Source: Sphingomonas sp. BGYR3 (GTDB lineage Bacteria > Pseudomonadota > Alphaproteobacteria > Sphingomonadales > Sphingomonadaceae). Taken from it: 64,000 nucleotides of DNA. A program made the translations under genes and the position numbers. Positions 35,211 through 44,900 of the stretch are shown one piece after another. Below the pieces are notes generated by a model. The model had not been told where the DNA came from, did not search any database, and was given only the letters and a program-made list of their open reading frames with translations. The stretch spans positions 1,870,001-1,934,000 of the forward strand of contig NZ_JANZNT010000001.1 of NCBI RefSeq assembly GCF_025153455.1, read 5' to 3'. The stretch's first letter is position 1; each line of letters starts with the position of its first letter.

Positions 35211-36989
35211 TCAGCCCGCAGCCTCGACCTGTTCGGCCAGTTCCAGCCACCGCATCTCGGCCGCGTCCTTTTCGTCCCGCGCCTTGGCGATGGCGTCGGT
35301 CAGCGCGGCAAACCGCCTTGGATCGGCTGTGTAGAGCTTGGGATCAGCGAGCGCCGCCTCATCCCGTGCGATGGCGGCATCCAGTTCCTCGATCCGCTTG
35401 GGCAGGAGATCATAGTCGCGTTGATCCTTGTAACTCAGCTTGGCCGATTTCGGTTTTGGCGGCGCGGCCTCGACCGGCTTGGCCACTGCCTTCCGCGCCT
35501 CTGGCCGGATGCGGCGCTTGGCCTCCCAGTCCGCATAGCCACCGACCACGGCATCGATGGTGCCGCTGCCGTCCAGGCCCAGAGTGACCGTTACCGTGCG
35601 GTCCAGAAAGTCGCGGTCATGGCTGACGATCAGGACGGTGCCTTCATAATCGCCGATCACGTCCTGCAACAGATCCAGCGTTTCGAGGTCCAGGTCGTTG
35701 GTCGGCTCGTCCAGCACCAGAAGGTTGCTGGGCCGGGCGAATTCGCGCGCCATCAACAGACGCGACCGTTCGCCGCCAGACAGGGTGCCGACTTTCGCGT
35801 CCACCATTTCCGGCGGGAACAGGAATTCCTTCAGATAGCCATGGACGTGCTTTCGCGTGCCCCGCACGTCCAGCCACTCGCCGCCATCGGCCAGCACGTC
35901 CCGCACCGTCTTGTCCGGGGCCATCTTGCTGCGCTGCTGGTCGATGACGATCATGTCGATGGTCTTGGCCAGCTTGATCTCGCCCGCATCGGGCGCGACT
36001 TCGCCGGTCAGCAGCTTGATCAGCGTGGACTTGCCCGCGCCATTGCGCCCGACAATGCCGATCCGGTCGCCGCGCGTGATCCGAAAGCTGAAATCCCGGA
36101 CGATCGCCCGGTCGCCATAGGATTTGGTCACGCCCTTGGCGTCGATCACGACCTTGGTCTTGCTGTCATCGGACGATGCGGCAAGTGCGGCCGTGCCCTG
36201 CATCCCGGTCATCGCCGCCCGTTCGGCGCGCATCTCGATCAGCTTGTTCAGCCGCCCCATGTTGCGCCGCCGCCGTCCGGTGACCCCGCGCTGCAGCCAG
36301 TGTTCCTCCAGCTTCAGCCGCGCATCCAGCCGTTCGGCCGCGCGCTGTTCCTCGGCCTCGACCTGTTCGGTCCATGCCTCGAACCCGCCAAAGCCGATTT
36401 CGGAACGGCGCATGGTCCCCCGGTCCAGCCAGAAGGTCTGGCGCGTCAGGCGCGTCAGGAACGTGCGGTCGTGGCTGATCACGACAAACGCGCCGCGAAA
36501 CCGGGTCAGCCAGTCCTCCAGCCATTCGATGGCGGCGATATCCAGATGGTTGGTCGGTTCGTCCAGCAGCAGCACGTCGGGATCCTGCGCCAGCGCGCGG
36601 GCGATCGCCGCCCGCCGCCGCTCGCCGCCCGATGCGGTCGCCGCCTCGCGCGCCATGTCGATGCCCAGCTGGTCAGCGATGGCCGCAACCTCGTGCCGCT
36701 CCGGCGCATCCGCACCCGCCAGCGCAAAGTCCATCAGCGTCGCATGGCCAGCGACCGAAGGATCCTGTTCCAGCAGGATGACGCGCGTGCCCGGCACGAT
36801 CACCCGCTTGCCCTCATCCGCCTCGATCTTGCCCGACAACAGCTTGAGCAGCGTCGTCTTGCCCGCGCCGTTCCGCCCGATCAGCGCCAGCCGGTCGCGC
36901 GCGCCGATATAGAGGTTCAGCCCCTGGAACAGCCAGCCGCTGCCCTGGACCAGACCCAGATTTTCAAAGCTCAGAATGGGTGCCGCCAT
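35211..36989 (-). CDS. uup: ABC-F ATPase Uup
   Basis: A 592-residue soluble ABC-F protein with two ABC domains. Domain 1 has IGRNGAGKTTLL, ASGGERRRAAIARAL and LLLDEPTNHLD; domain 2 has VGRNGAGKSTLI, LSGGERSRLLMAREF and LVLDEPTNDLD. A linker and a C-terminal coiled coil (KLSYKDQRDYDLLPKRIEEL on) identify Uup, which acts on ribosomes and on branched DNA intermediates. There are no membrane segments. The ATG at 36989 places LSFENLGL at the usual start. Confidence 0.93.
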   Translation of the reverse strand: MAAPILSFENLGLVQGSGWLFQGLNLYIGARDRLALIGRNGAGKTTLLKLLSGKIEADEGKRVIVPGTRVILLEQDPSVAGHATLMDFALAGADAPERHEVAAIADQLGIDMAREAATASGGERRRAAIARALAQDPDVLLLDEPTNHLDIAAIEWLEDWLTRFRGAFVVISHDRTFLTRLTRQTFWLDRGTMRRSEIGFGGFEAWTEQVEAEEQRAAERLDARLKLEEHWLQRGVTGRRRRNMGRLNKLIEMRAERAAMTGMQGTAALAASSDDSKTKVVIDAKGVTKSYGDRAIVRDFSFRITRGDRIGIVGRNGAGKSTLIKLLTGEVAPDAGEIKLAKTIDMIVIDQQRSKMAPDKTVRDVLADGGEWLDVRGTRKHVHGYLKEFLFPPEMVDAKVGTLSGGERSRLLMAREFARPSNLLVLDEPTNDLDLETLDLLQDVIGDYEGTVLIVSHDRDFLDRTVTVTLGLDGSGTIDAVVGGYADWEAKRRIRPEARKAVAKPVEAAPPKPKSAKLSYKDQRDYDLLPKRIEELDAAIARDEAALADPKLYTADPRRFAALTDAIAKARDEKDAAEMRWLELAEQVEAAG

Positions 36990-37095
36990 GCCGCGCCACC
37001 TAGGTGGACTGTGGCGCTGCGGCAAGCACCGGAAAGGATTCGGCCTTGCGCGGCGCTTACCGTCCCATTCACGGGTTGTTCAACGCGGCAATTTT

Positions 37096-37425
37096 ATGGC
37101 AACGCCCATGAACATGGCGGGCAAATCCCTCTTTCTGGCGGCGCTTGTGCTGGTCAGCGGTGCAGGCTTCGACGCAGCGGCGGCGCAGCGGCGCCCGCGC
37201 GTCGACCAGCAGGCCGCGCATCAGGGCCGTGCCGAAGGGCGATTGCTGCCGTCCCGCGAGATCGAGCGCCGCGTCGTTCCCCAGATGAAGGGCGCGGAAT
37301 ATCTGGGGTTCGACTTCGATTCGGGGACCGCCATTTACACGTTGAAATTCCTGCGCGAAGGCAATGTGATCTGGGTCGATGTCGACGCACGGTCGGGTCG
37401 CATCCTGGGTCGCACCGGCCGCTGA
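37096..37425 (+). CDS. PepSY domain secreted protein
   Basis: A 109-residue secreted protein. Signal peptide GKSLFLAALVLVSGAGFDAAAA; then a single PepSY-like unit (LLPSREIERRVVPQMKGAEYLGFDFDSGTAIYTLKFL and NVIWVDVDARSGRILG). Such small PepSY proteins often sit ahead of a two-component pair and may modulate the sensor in the periplasm; that role is inferred. It is 32 bases from the response regulator gene on the same strand. Confidence 0.82.
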   Translation: MATPMNMAGKSLFLAALVLVSGAGFDAAAAQRRPRVDQQAAHQGRAEGRLLPSREIERRVVPQMKGAEYLGFDFDSGTAIYTLKFLREGNVIWVDVDARSGRILGRTGR

Positions 37426-37457
37426 CGCGGTACACACGCAAAAAAGAGGAGCAACGG

Positions 37458-38126
37458 ATGCGCGTTCTGATCGTCGAGGATGAGCCCAATCTGCGCCAGC
37501 AGCTCCACAACACGCTGGTCGGCGCCGGATATGCCGTGGACACCGCCTCCGATGGCGAAGAAGGGCATTTTCTCGGCTCGACCGAAAGCTATGACGCGAT
37601 CATCCTCGACCTCGGCCTGCCCGAAGTGGACGGACTGACCGTCCTTGACCGCTGGCGGCGCGAAGGGCGGACGACCCCCGTGCTGGTGCTGACGGCCCGG
37701 GACAGCTGGTCGGACAAGGTCGCCGGGCTGGACGCCGGTGCCGATGATTATGTCGCCAAGCCGTTTCAGTCGGAGGAGCTGATTGCCCGTCTGCGCGCCC
37801 TGATCCGCCGTGCGTCGGGCAATGCATCGGCCGAACTGATCGCGGGCGACATCCGCCTCGACACGCGGTCGGGCAAGGTGACCAAGGCTGGCGAGCCGGT
37901 GAAGCTGACGGCGCAGGAATACAAGCTGCTGTCCTATCTGCTGCATCACAAGGGCAAGGTTGTCAGCCGGACCGAGCTGATCGAGCACATCTACGATCAG
38001 GATTTCGACCGCGACTCGAACACGATCGAGGTGTTCGTGACGCGCATCCGCAAGAAACTGGGCGCGGATGTCATCACCACGATCCGTGGCCTGGGCTACA
38101 GCCTGGACGAACCGGCCGACGCCTGA
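37458..38126 (+). CDS. OmpR/PhoP family response regulator
   Basis: A 222-residue regulator. The receiver domain has VEDEPNLRQQL (acidic pocket), phospho-acceptor Asp51 in IILDLGLPEVDG, LTARDSW, and Lys in YVAKPFQSEEL. The C-terminal winged helix shows LTAQEYKLLSYLLHHKGKVVSRTELIEHIY and FVTRIRKKLG. It resembles PhoP-type regulators. AGAGGA lies seven bases before the ATG. It forms an operon with the PepSY protein and the kinase; targets are unknown. Confidence 0.93.
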   Translation: MRVLIVEDEPNLRQQLHNTLVGAGYAVDTASDGEEGHFLGSTESYDAIILDLGLPEVDGLTVLDRWRREGRTTPVLVLTARDSWSDKVAGLDAGADDYVAKPFQSEELIARLRALIRRASGNASAELIAGDIRLDTRSGKVTKAGEPVKLTAQEYKLLSYLLHHKGKVVSRTELIEHIYDQDFDRDSNTIEVFVTRIRKKLGADVITTIRGLGYSLDEPADA

Positions 38127-38139
38127 GGGGCGGCGCGGG

Positions 38140-39579
38140 ATGCGGGCTGGCATGGCATTGAGCAACCTGTTTCCCCGGCTGTCCTGGCCGCGGGACAAGG
38201 CGAGCCGCGCCGCAGCCCCGGACGACGCCACCCCCTCGCGCCATGTCCGGGTGACGGGATCGCTCAGCCGGCGGATGATCGTCATCGCCACCGCCTGGAT
38301 CCTGTTGTTGCTGGCGGGCGGGGGCTTTGCCCTTGACCGGGTGCTGACCAGCACGATCACCCGCACGTTCGACGATCAGCTGACCTATGTGCTCAAGACG
38401 CTGATCCTGTCGGCCGAACTCGATTCGACCGGGCAGGTGGTGTTCAACCGCGAACTTGCCGATCAGCGGTTTCTGGAGCCAAGCTCCGGCTTTTACTGGC
38501 AGGTCAGCGGCGGCGGGGTGGAACCCTTTCCCTCCCGCTCGCTATGGGACCGGCGCTTGCGCACCGACGGCGTGCATTTCGATCGCGGCGTCCATGTCTA
38601 TGACAGCAACCAGTTTCGGGACGAGGTACTGCGGGTTGCCGAACGCGACGCGCAATTGCCGGGATCAAAGACCGTCTGGCGGTTTCAGGTGGCACAGGAC
38701 CGGGCGGCGCTGAATGGACAGCTGGCGGAACTGCGTCAGACGGTCGTGCGCAGCTTCGCCATTCTCGGCATCGGCCTGATCGTGATGGCGGTGCTGCAGA
38801 CCTGGTACGGCCTGTTGCCGCTGCGCAAGGTGCAGAAGGAAATCGCCAATCTGCGCGCCGGGACGACGACGCGGGTGGCGGGTACGATGCCGGCCGAGGT
38901 TGCGCCGATGATCGAGGAGCTGAACGCCCTGGTCGCGCATAACGACCGTCAGGCGGAAGAGGCGCGCCGCCATGCCGGCAACCTTGCCCATGCGCTGAAA
39001 ACGCCGCTGACGGTGATCATGAACGGGGCGGCCGCCGGTCAGGCCGATCTGGCCGACACCGTGATTCGGGAAGCGCGCACGATGCGGCGACAGGTGGACC
39101 ACCATCTGGCCCGCGCCCGCGCAGTGGGCAGGCGGGGGTCGGCGCACAGCCGCGCCGCCGTCTGGCCCTCGGTCGAGGCGGTCGAGCGGGCGGTCGCGCG
39201 GCTCTATCCCAATGTCCGCATCGATGTGACCGGGCCAACCGATCCGATCGCCCGGATCGAGCGGCAGGATCTGGACGAAATCCTGGGCAATCTGGTCGAA
39301 AATGCCGCCAAATATGGCGGGGGCAGCGTGTTCGTCACCGTGGTGACCGAAGCCGGCTATGTCGAAATCCAGGTCGAGGACGATGGCGTCGGCATTCCGG
39401 AGGCGGACCGCATCCGCATCTTTGACCGCGGCGTCCGGCTGGACAGCGGCAAGCCGGGCACCGGCCTTGGCCTGGCCATCGTGCGCGACGTGGCCGAATT
39501 GTACGAAGGCACCGTGGCGCTGGAGGAAAGCGAGGATCTGGGCGGCCTGCTGGTCCGGCTGCGCCTGCCGTCCGCCTGA
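38140..39579 (+). CDS. Sensor histidine kinase (PhoQ-like)
   Basis: A 479-residue membrane kinase. Two helices (about 46-66 and 203-222) flank a periplasmic domain of some 135 residues. The dimerisation box is NLAHALKTPLTVI (His284), the N-box LGNLVENAAKYG, then EDDGVGIPEADRIRIFDRG and KPGTGLGLAIV. The DHp box with HALKTPL is the PhoQ-type variant. It is 13 bases after its response regulator. The signal is unknown; envelope or cation stress would fit. The ATG at 38152 is an alternative start. Confidence 0.92.
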   Translation: MRAGMALSNLFPRLSWPRDKASRAAAPDDATPSRHVRVTGSLSRRMIVIATAWILLLLAGGGFALDRVLTSTITRTFDDQLTYVLKTLILSAELDSTGQVVFNRELADQRFLEPSSGFYWQVSGGGVEPFPSRSLWDRRLRTDGVHFDRGVHVYDSNQFRDEVLRVAERDAQLPGSKTVWRFQVAQDRAALNGQLAELRQTVVRSFAILGIGLIVMAVLQTWYGLLPLRKVQKEIANLRAGTTTRVAGTMPAEVAPMIEELNALVAHNDRQAEEARRHAGNLAHALKTPLTVIMNGAAAGQADLADTVIREARTMRRQVDHHLARARAVGRRGSAHSRAAVWPSVEAVERAVARLYPNVRIDVTGPTDPIARIERQDLDEILGNLVENAAKYGGGSVFVTVVTEAGYVEIQVEDDGVGIPEADRIRIFDRGVRLDSGKPGTGLGLAIVRDVAELYEGTVALEESEDLGGLLVRLRLPSA

Positions 39580-39583
39580 ACCG

Positions 39584-39631
39584 GCCATGGTCCCTGCCAT
39601 GGTCCGCGCCATGGTCCGCGCCATCCTCGGC
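39584..39631. repeat. 12-base tandem repeat, about 3.5 copies
   Basis: GCCATGGTCCCT, GCCATGGTCCGC, GCCATGGTCCGC and GCCATCCTCGGC follow each other without gap, just after the histidine kinase stop. The unit length is a multiple of three, so copy-number change would not shift a frame through it. A 25-residue frame runs through the repeat. Confidence 0.85.
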
Positions 39632-39664
39632 CCGGCCATTTCCTTTCCGGCCCATGCACAGTAA
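39587..39664 (+). CDS. Possible 25-residue peptide encoded by the tandem repeat
   Basis: An ATG in the first repeat unit opens a short frame, MVPAMVRAMVRAILGPAISF then PAHAQ and TAA. It is hydrophobic with an AHAQ end like a signal-peptide cleavage region. It fits wholly between the kinase stop and the next gene. There is no clear ribosome site, and no family is recognised. It may simply be spacer. Confidence 0.2.
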   Translation: MVPAMVRAMVRAILGPAISFPAHAQ

Positions 39665-39675
39665 GGGGCAGCGCC

Positions 39676-40347
39676 ATGCCGCCCGCGCTCGCCCATATCG
39701 ACACCTGGATCTTTGATCTGGACAACACGCTGTACCCGGCGTCGTCGAATCTGTTCGCCCGGATCGATGCGCGGATGACCGATTATATCGCCCGGCTGCT
39801 CGGCATGTCGCAGGACGAGGCCTATGCCCTGCAAAAACAGTATTATTTCGATCATGGGACGACGCTGGCGGGGTTGATGGCCCGGCATGGCGTCGATCCG
39901 CACCATTTCCTGGACGATGTCCATGCGGTCGAACTGGACGTGATCGACCCCGACCCGGTGCTGGCTGCGCGCATCGCGGCGCTGCCGGGCCGCAAGCTGG
40001 TGTTTACCAACGGCGATACCGCCTATGCCGAACGGGTGCTGGACAAGCGCGGGCTGGGCAGCGTGTTCGAGGGGGTGTGCGACATCCTGGCCACCGGACT
40101 GGTGCCCAAACCCGATCCGCGCGCCTATGCCACGCTGTGCGCCGATCACCGGGTTCAGCCGCAGACCGCGCTGTTTGCCGAGGATCTGGCCCGCAATCTG
40201 GCACCGGCCAAGGCAATCGGCATGGCGACTTTGTGGATCGACGGCGGATCGGAACAGCCGCCCGCCGACGCCCTGCCCGATTATATCGATTTCACGACGC
40301 ACGACCTGAGCCACTGGCTCGCAGACCTTCATGGGGAACTCGCATGA
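39676..40347 (+). CDS. Pyrimidine 5'-nucleotidase (HAD family)
   Basis: A 223-residue HAD phosphatase of the SDT1-like pyrimidine 5'-nucleotidase group. Motif [14 protein letters not shown], motif II LVFTNGD, motif III Lys in [10 protein letters not shown], and motif [14 protein letters not shown], with a helical cap that includes [18 protein letters not shown]. It dephosphorylates pyrimidine nucleotides or related compounds. Its stop overlaps the dapD start (ATGA), a pairing I recall in other alphaproteobacteria. Confidence 0.88.
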   Translation: MPPALAHIDTWIFDLDNTLYPASSNLFARIDARMTDYIARLLGMSQDEAYALQKQYYFDHGTTLAGLMARHGVDPHHFLDDVHAVELDVIDPDPVLAARIAALPGRKLVFTNGDTAYAERVLDKRGLGSVFEGVCDILATGLVPKPDPRAYATLCADHRVQPQTALFAEDLARNLAPAKAIGMATLWIDGGSEQPPADALPDYIDFTTHDLSHWLADLHGELA

Positions 40348-41171
40348 CCGACGCGCTTCAAGCCACCATCGATCAGGCATGGGACGATCGTGCCAGCCTG
40401 TCGCTGACCACCACCGGCGAAGTGCGCGATGCCGTCGAATCGGCGATTGCGCTGCTCGACGCGGGCGAGGCGCGCGTTGCCGAGCCGGATGGCGAGGGGG
40501 GCTGGCGCGTCAATCAGTGGCTGAAAAAGGCGGTGCTGCTGTCGTTCCGCCTGAACGACAATGTCGTCATCGATGGCGGTGCGGCCGGGGCGCCTGCATT
40601 CGACAAGGTGCCGAGCAAGTTTGCCGGATGGGACGATGCCCGGTTCCGCGAGGCGGGGTTCCGCGTCGTGCCCGGCGCGGTTGCGCGGCGCGGGTCGTTC
40701 ATCGCCAAGGGCGCGATCCTGATGCCCAGTTTCGTCAACATCGGCGCCCATGTCGGTGAGGGGACGATGGTCGACACCTGGGCGACGGTCGGTTCCTGCG
40801 CGCAGATCGGCCGGAATGTCCACCTGTCCGGCGGTGCCGGGATCGGCGGCGTGCTCGAACCGCTTCAGGCAGGCCCGGTGGTGATCGAGGACGGCGCATT
40901 CATCGGCGCGCGTGCCGAAGTGGCAGAGGGCGTTCGCGTCGGTGAGGGCGCGGTGCTGTCGATGGGTGTCTATCTGGGTGCGTCGACCAAGATCATCGAC
41001 CGCGAGACGGGCGAGGTTCATCGCGGCTTCGTGCCCCCCTATTCCGTGGTGGTGCCCGGCAGCATCGGCGGCGGGGACGGCAAGCCGGCGCTGTATTGCG
41101 CCGTGATCGTCAAGCGGGTCGATGCCCAGACGCGGTCAAAGACCAGCATCAACGATCTGCTGCGCGATTAA
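40344..41171 (+). CDS. dapD: 2,3,4,5-tetrahydropyridine-2,6-dicarboxylate N-succinyltransferase
   Basis: Catalyses the succinylase step of lysine and diaminopimelate synthesis. The 275-residue protein has an N-terminal helical domain, then a left-handed beta helix of hexapeptide repeats ([57 protein letters not shown]) and the C-terminal [13 protein letters not shown]. Length is normal. It is translationally coupled to the nucleotidase gene and is followed by a strong terminator. Confidence 0.96.
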   Translation: MTDALQATIDQAWDDRASLSLTTTGEVRDAVESAIALLDAGEARVAEPDGEGGWRVNQWLKKAVLLSFRLNDNVVIDGGAAGAPAFDKVPSKFAGWDDARFREAGFRVVPGAVARRGSFIAKGAILMPSFVNIGAHVGEGTMVDTWATVGSCAQIGRNVHLSGGAGIGGVLEPLQAGPVVIEDGAFIGARAEVAEGVRVGEGAVLSMGVYLGASTKIIDRETGEVHRGFVPPYSVVVPGSIGGGDGKPALYCAVIVKRVDAQTRSKTSINDLLRD

Positions 41172-41216
41172 GGGCGCGGCGGACCGGCCGGGCACCCAAT
41201 GAGCCGGCTACGAATG

Positions 41217-41246
41217 AAAAAGGCGGGGCCGAAACCCCGCCTTTTT
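41217..41246. terminator. Bidirectional rho-independent terminator
   Basis: AAAAAGGCGGGG-CCGAAA-CCCCGCCTTTTT: a perfect G+C stem flanked by five A and five T. It serves dapD on the plus strand and tRNA-Leu on the minus strand, as both run into it. Confidence 0.95.
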
Positions 41247-41252
41247 CAATTC

Positions 41253-41339
41253 TGGTGCGGCCGAGAAGACTCGAACTTCCACGTCCTTTCGGACACAACG
41301 ACCTCAACGTTGCGCGTCTACCAGTTCCGCCACGGCCGC
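41253..41339 (-). tRNA. tRNA-Leu (anticodon GAG)
   Basis: An 87-base class II tRNA with encoded CCA. Acceptor stem GCGGCCG pairs with CGGCCGC; the D arm contains GGAACTGGTAGACGC; the anticodon loop is TTGAGGT with anticodon GAG, reading CUC and CUU leucine codons. The long variable arm TGTCCGAAAGGACG is typical of leucine tRNAs, and the T arm is GAAGTTCGAGTCTTC. The nearby terminator suits its transcription direction. The 100 bases upstream show no clear promoter boxes. Confidence 0.97.
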
Positions 41340-41439
41340 ACGTGAAGGACCGGGTGGCTGGCATCCGGTCGCTGGCAGGCCGCGGCCAATAGCAAGGCGG
41401 CGCGGGGCTGGCAATGAGTCAAATCCGGTCGCGCCGCCG

Positions 41440-42501
41440 CTATCCGACCAGCCCCAGGCCAAGCACCAGCATCAGGAACAGCGTCAGAATGATGGTGATG
41501 AACACCGACAGCATTGCCGTTCGCCACAGCGCGCTGAACCGGGACAGGCGATAGGCGCCGCGCAACTGGCGATAGAGGTGAAAGGGCGGGGCCAGCATGA
41601 TGACCCAGCCAATCAACGCCCAGGAGGCACCAAGCCCCTGCGCGATCGTCACCGTGATGAACAGCAGGGACATGAACGAAATGGAATATGTGACGAAGAT
41701 CGCATGGTCGTACCCGCGCAGGCCCCGTTTCCATGCGAACAGAATCCATACGAACGGGATCGACAGCGGGATCAGCAACCAGCTGAATTTATAGGTATTT
41801 GCCTGCAGCTTATACAGCATCAGGCCGGGATCGGATCGTGCCTTGGCAATGCCCTTGTCCAGCCGCTTCCACCCCGTCTTGATCGCGCCCTCGCCATCGT
41901 CACCGTTGATGACGAAGGAGGGACCCATGTTTTTGAGGATATCTGCCTGCACCTGCAGCTGCTTGACCTTCTGCACCTGAGCGGGTCGTCCCGGCATATC
42001 CTGCGGCATGGCGTCCAGCTTGGCCGTTTCCGTGCTGAGCTGCGTGCGGACCTTGCCAAGCTCCTCCTTCATTTCGGCCGCCGCCGCCGGGTCCATCTTC
42101 ACGTCGGTCGGCACCTGGATGCCCATGATCTGAAGCACGGCGAACATGGTGAAGATCGAAAACAGGAACATCGCCATGGGCGAGACGAATCGCGCCCGCT
42201 CGCCATCGATATAGCGGCGGGTCAATTCGCCCGGCCGGGTGATCAGCATGGGCAGCGTCGCCCACATCTTGCCTTCGAAATGCAGGACGCCGTGCAGCAG
42301 ATCGTGCCAGATCGCGCCGATGCTGCGATGGACATGGCCCGCCTGCCCGCACCGGTGGCAATGCGGCCCGATCAGGGTCGTCCCGCAATTCAGGCACAGC
42401 GTGCCCGCATCGCCATGCCCCTCACCGGCGCGCGGTTCCACCGCACGACCCATCAGCGCGCCCGTGGCAAGTTCCCCTGCCGCCTCGATTCCCCCCGTCA
42501 T
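41440..42501 (-). CDS. DUF3667 family zinc-ribbon membrane protein
   Basis: A 353-residue protein. Near the N-terminus [18 protein letters not shown] is a zinc-ribbon (CxxC...CxxC) and is followed by [49 protein letters not shown], the DUF3667 hallmark. A helix at about 150-170, a charged central region (about 180-260), and four C-terminal membrane helices follow. Function unknown. It is divergent from proA. Confidence 0.85.
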   Translation of the reverse strand: MTGGIEAAGELATGALMGRAVEPRAGEGHGDAGTLCLNCGTTLIGPHCHRCGQAGHVHRSIGAIWHDLLHGVLHFEGKMWATLPMLITRPGELTRRYIDGERARFVSPMAMFLFSIFTMFAVLQIMGIQVPTDVKMDPAAAAEMKEELGKVRTQLSTETAKLDAMPQDMPGRPAQVQKVKQLQVQADILKNMGPSFVINGDDGEGAIKTGWKRLDKGIAKARSDPGLMLYKLQANTYKFSWLLIPLSIPFVWILFAWKRGLRGYDHAIFVTYSISFMSLLFITVTIAQGLGASWALIGWVIMLAPPFHLYRQLRGAYRLSRFSALWRTAMLSVFITIILTLFLMLVLGLGLVG

Positions 42502-42560
42502 GTGCGAAGGGCTATCAATTTTTCCGCTGCGATGCGAGAGAGGGCCCCGGAGAAAAGCCG

Positions 42561-43844
42561 ATGACCGCAACCGTCGAAATCGCCCGTTCCGCTGCCGATC
42601 CCAAGGCGTTGATCGAGGGGATGGCCCGCGCCGCCCGCGCTGCATCCGCCGCGCTGGCGGCAATGCCGACCGCTGAAAAGGCCGCTGCGCTGCGCGCCTG
42701 CGCCGCCGCCATCCGTGCGCACGGCCCGGCGATCATTGCCGCCAATGGCCGCGACATGGAGCGCGCCGCCGCCAATGGCCTGTCGCCGGCCATGCTTGAC
42801 CGGCTGAAGCTCGACGACAAGCGGGTTGAGGGGATGGCGGCAGGGGTCGAGGCGGTGGCTGCCCTGACCGATCCGGTGGGTCAGGTGATCGACCAGTCGA
42901 CCCAGCCCAACGGGATGCTGCTGAAGCGCGTTCGCGTGCCGATCGGCGTCATCGGCATCATTTATGAAAGCCGCCCCAATGTAACCGCCGATGCCGGCGC
43001 GCTGTGCGTCATGGCGGGCAATGCCGCGATCCTGCGCGGCGGATCGGAAGCGATCGAGAGCAACACCGCGATCCACGCCGCGCTGGTCGAGGGGCTGGCG
43101 GCGGCGGGTGCGCCGGTCGATGCGATCCAGCTGGTTCCCACGACCGACCGTGCGGCGGTGGGCGCGATGCTGGGCGCGGACGGCCTGATCGACCTGATCG
43201 TCCCGCGCGGCGGCAAGTCGCTGGTCGCGCGGGTGCAGACAGAGGCGCGGGTGCCCGTGCTCGCCCATCTGGACGGCATCTGTCACACCTATATCGACGG
43301 GTCGGCCGATCCGGCGATGGCGCTGGCCATTGCCGTGAATGCCAAGATGCGCCGGACGGGCATTTGCGGGGCGACCGAAACGCTGCTGATCGACCGGGCA
43401 TTCGCCGATCCCGCGCCGATTCTGGCCGCGCTGGCCAAGGCGGGTTGCGAACTGCGCGGGGACGATTCGGTGCGCGCGATCGAACCCAGCGTGGTGCCGG
43501 TCGCCGCCAATGACTGGGACACCGAATATCTGGAACCGATCCTGTCCGTGGCGCTGGTCGATGGCGTCGATGCGGCGATGGTGCATATCGACCGGCATTC
43601 CAGCCGGCACACGGACGCGATCATCGCCAGCGATCCCGAAATTGCCGAGCGGTTCCTGAACGGCGTCGATTCGGCGATCGTGATGTGGAATGCCTCTACC
43701 CAGTTTGCCGATGGCGGCGAATTCGGGCTGGGCGCGGAAATCGGCATTTCGACCGGCCGCCTGCACGCGCGCGGCCCCGTCGCGCTGGAAGGGCTGACGA
43801 CGTACAAATGGCAGGTGATCGGCACCGGCCAGGTGCGGCCGTAA
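42561..43844 (+). CDS. proA: Glutamate-5-semialdehyde dehydrogenase
   Basis: Reduces glutamyl phosphate to glutamate semialdehyde in proline synthesis. The 427-residue protein carries [33 protein letters not shown], and the catalytic Cys in [15 protein letters not shown], plus [20 protein letters not shown] near the end. GGAGAAAA precedes the ATG. nadD follows directly in the same reading frame after the single TAA. No proB is in view. Confidence 0.96.
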   Translation: MTATVEIARSAADPKALIEGMARAARAASAALAAMPTAEKAAALRACAAAIRAHGPAIIAANGRDMERAAANGLSPAMLDRLKLDDKRVEGMAAGVEAVAALTDPVGQVIDQSTQPNGMLLKRVRVPIGVIGIIYESRPNVTADAGALCVMAGNAAILRGGSEAIESNTAIHAALVEGLAAAGAPVDAIQLVPTTDRAAVGAMLGADGLIDLIVPRGGKSLVARVQTEARVPVLAHLDGICHTYIDGSADPAMALAIAVNAKMRRTGICGATETLLIDRAFADPAPILAALAKAGCELRGDDSVRAIEPSVVPVAANDWDTEYLEPILSVALVDGVDAAMVHIDRHSSRHTDAIIASDPEIAERFLNGVDSAIVMWNASTQFADGGEFGLGAEIGISTGRLHARGPVALEGLTTYKWQVIGTGQVRP

Positions 43845-43859
43845 CCGGGGGCGCGTCGT

Positions 43860-44480
43860 CTGAAGCGCATCGGCATCCTGGGCGGATCGTTCAATCCCGC
43901 CCATCGCGGCCACCGCCATATCTCGCTGGAAGCCATGCGGGCGCTGGGGCTGGACGAGGTGTGGTGGCTGGTGTCGCCGGGCAACCCGCTGAAGGACGGG
44001 GCATCGGACATGGCGCCGCTCGACCGGCGGCTGGCATCGGCCCGCGCCATGGCCCGGCGCGCGCCCATCCGGGCATCGGCGTTGGAGACGCGGCTGGGCA
44101 CCCGGTACACGCTGGATACCGTGCGCGCGATCCGGAAACTCTATCCGCGCCACAGCTTCATCTGGCTGATGGGGGCGGACAATCTGGCCCAGTTTCACCG
44201 CTGGCGCGGCTGGCGCCGGATCGCGCAGGAGGTTCCGATTGCGGTTCTGACCCGTCCGGGGTATGATGACGATGCTCGCGCGAGTGCCGCGATGAGCTGG
44301 CTGCGGCGGTTCGTCCGCCCCGCAGGCCAGGGCAGGAACTGGACGAAGTGGAGATTGCCGGCCCTCGTGCTGCTGCGCTTCCGCCCCGATCCCACCTCGG
44401 CGACCCGCATTCGGGCCGTCAACCCCGGCTGGCACAGGCCACCGGGATCCCCAACCCGCCCATCCGTCCCCAGCCGCTAG
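43860..44480 (+). CDS. nadD: Nicotinate-nucleotide adenylyltransferase, apparent CTG start
   Basis: Makes NAD precursor deamido-NAD from NaMN and ATP (206 residues). KRIGILGGSFNPAHRGHRH holds the nucleotide-binding GSFNPxHxGH motif, with VSPGNPLKD, FIWLMGADNLAQFHRW and the C-terminal ISxTxxR-like DPTSATRIR. The motif lies upstream of the first ATG (43935), so translation must start before it. Between the proA stop and the motif there is no ATG, GTG or TTG; CTG at 43860 is the best candidate. The frame is the same as proA. The gene is otherwise complete and followed by rsfS. Confidence 0.85.
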   Translation: MKRIGILGGSFNPAHRGHRHISLEAMRALGLDEVWWLVSPGNPLKDGASDMAPLDRRLASARAMARRAPIRASALETRLGTRYTLDTVRAIRKLYPRHSFIWLMGADNLAQFHRWRGWRRIAQEVPIAVLTRPGYDDDARASAAMSWLRRFVRPAGQGRNWTKWRLPALVLLRFRPDPTSATRIRAVNPGWHRPPGSPTRPSVPSR

Positions 44481-44488
44481 GAGGTTCC

Positions 44489-44878
44489 TTGGCAACCCGA
44501 CCCCAATCCGTGTCCCCATCCAGCCCGCAGGAAGCGGAGGCGCTGCATCAGCTCGTCCTCGCCTCGCTGGACGATGACCAGGCGGTGGAAACCGTGTCCA
44601 TCCCGCTCGCCGGCAAGTCGAGCATCGCCGATTACATGGTGATCGCATCGGGCAAGTCGACGCGGCAGGTGGCATCCATGGCGACCAAGCTGGCGGAAAA
44701 GATCAAGGCGCAGTGCGGCCGCACGGCGCGGGTCGAGGGGCTGGCAACGGCCGACTGGGTCCTGATCGATGCCGGCGACGTGATCGTCCATCTGTTCCGC
44801 CCCGAAGTGCGCAGTTTCTATAATCTCGAGCGGATGTGGTCGTTCGGCGATACGCCCGCGACCGGCGGCGCCGCCTGA
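44489..44878 (+). CDS. rsfS: Ribosome silencing factor RsfS
   Basis: Binds ribosomal protein L14 and blocks subunit joining when growth stops. The 129-residue protein has the core AVETVSIPLAGKSSIADYMVIASGKSTRQV, GLATADWVLIDAGDVIVHLFRPEVRSFYNLE. The TTG at 44489 is preceded four bases by a perfect AGGAGG (44479-44484), so it is preferred over longer frames. nadD-rsfS-rlmH is a widespread gene order. Confidence 0.93.
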   Translation: MATRPQSVSPSSPQEAEALHQLVLASLDDDQAVETVSIPLAGKSSIADYMVIASGKSTRQVASMATKLAEKIKAQCGRTARVEGLATADWVLIDAGDVIVHLFRPEVRSFYNLERMWSFGDTPATGGAA

Positions 44879-44900
44879 TTCCGCCCGCCCGACCCGGCTG

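Noticed and set aside
35421..37440. Very long open frame antisense to uup that joins the response-regulator frame
   Set aside because: The response regulator starts at 37458 with its own ribosome site and conserved N-terminus. The upstream 600-plus codons are antisense to uup and resemble no protein.
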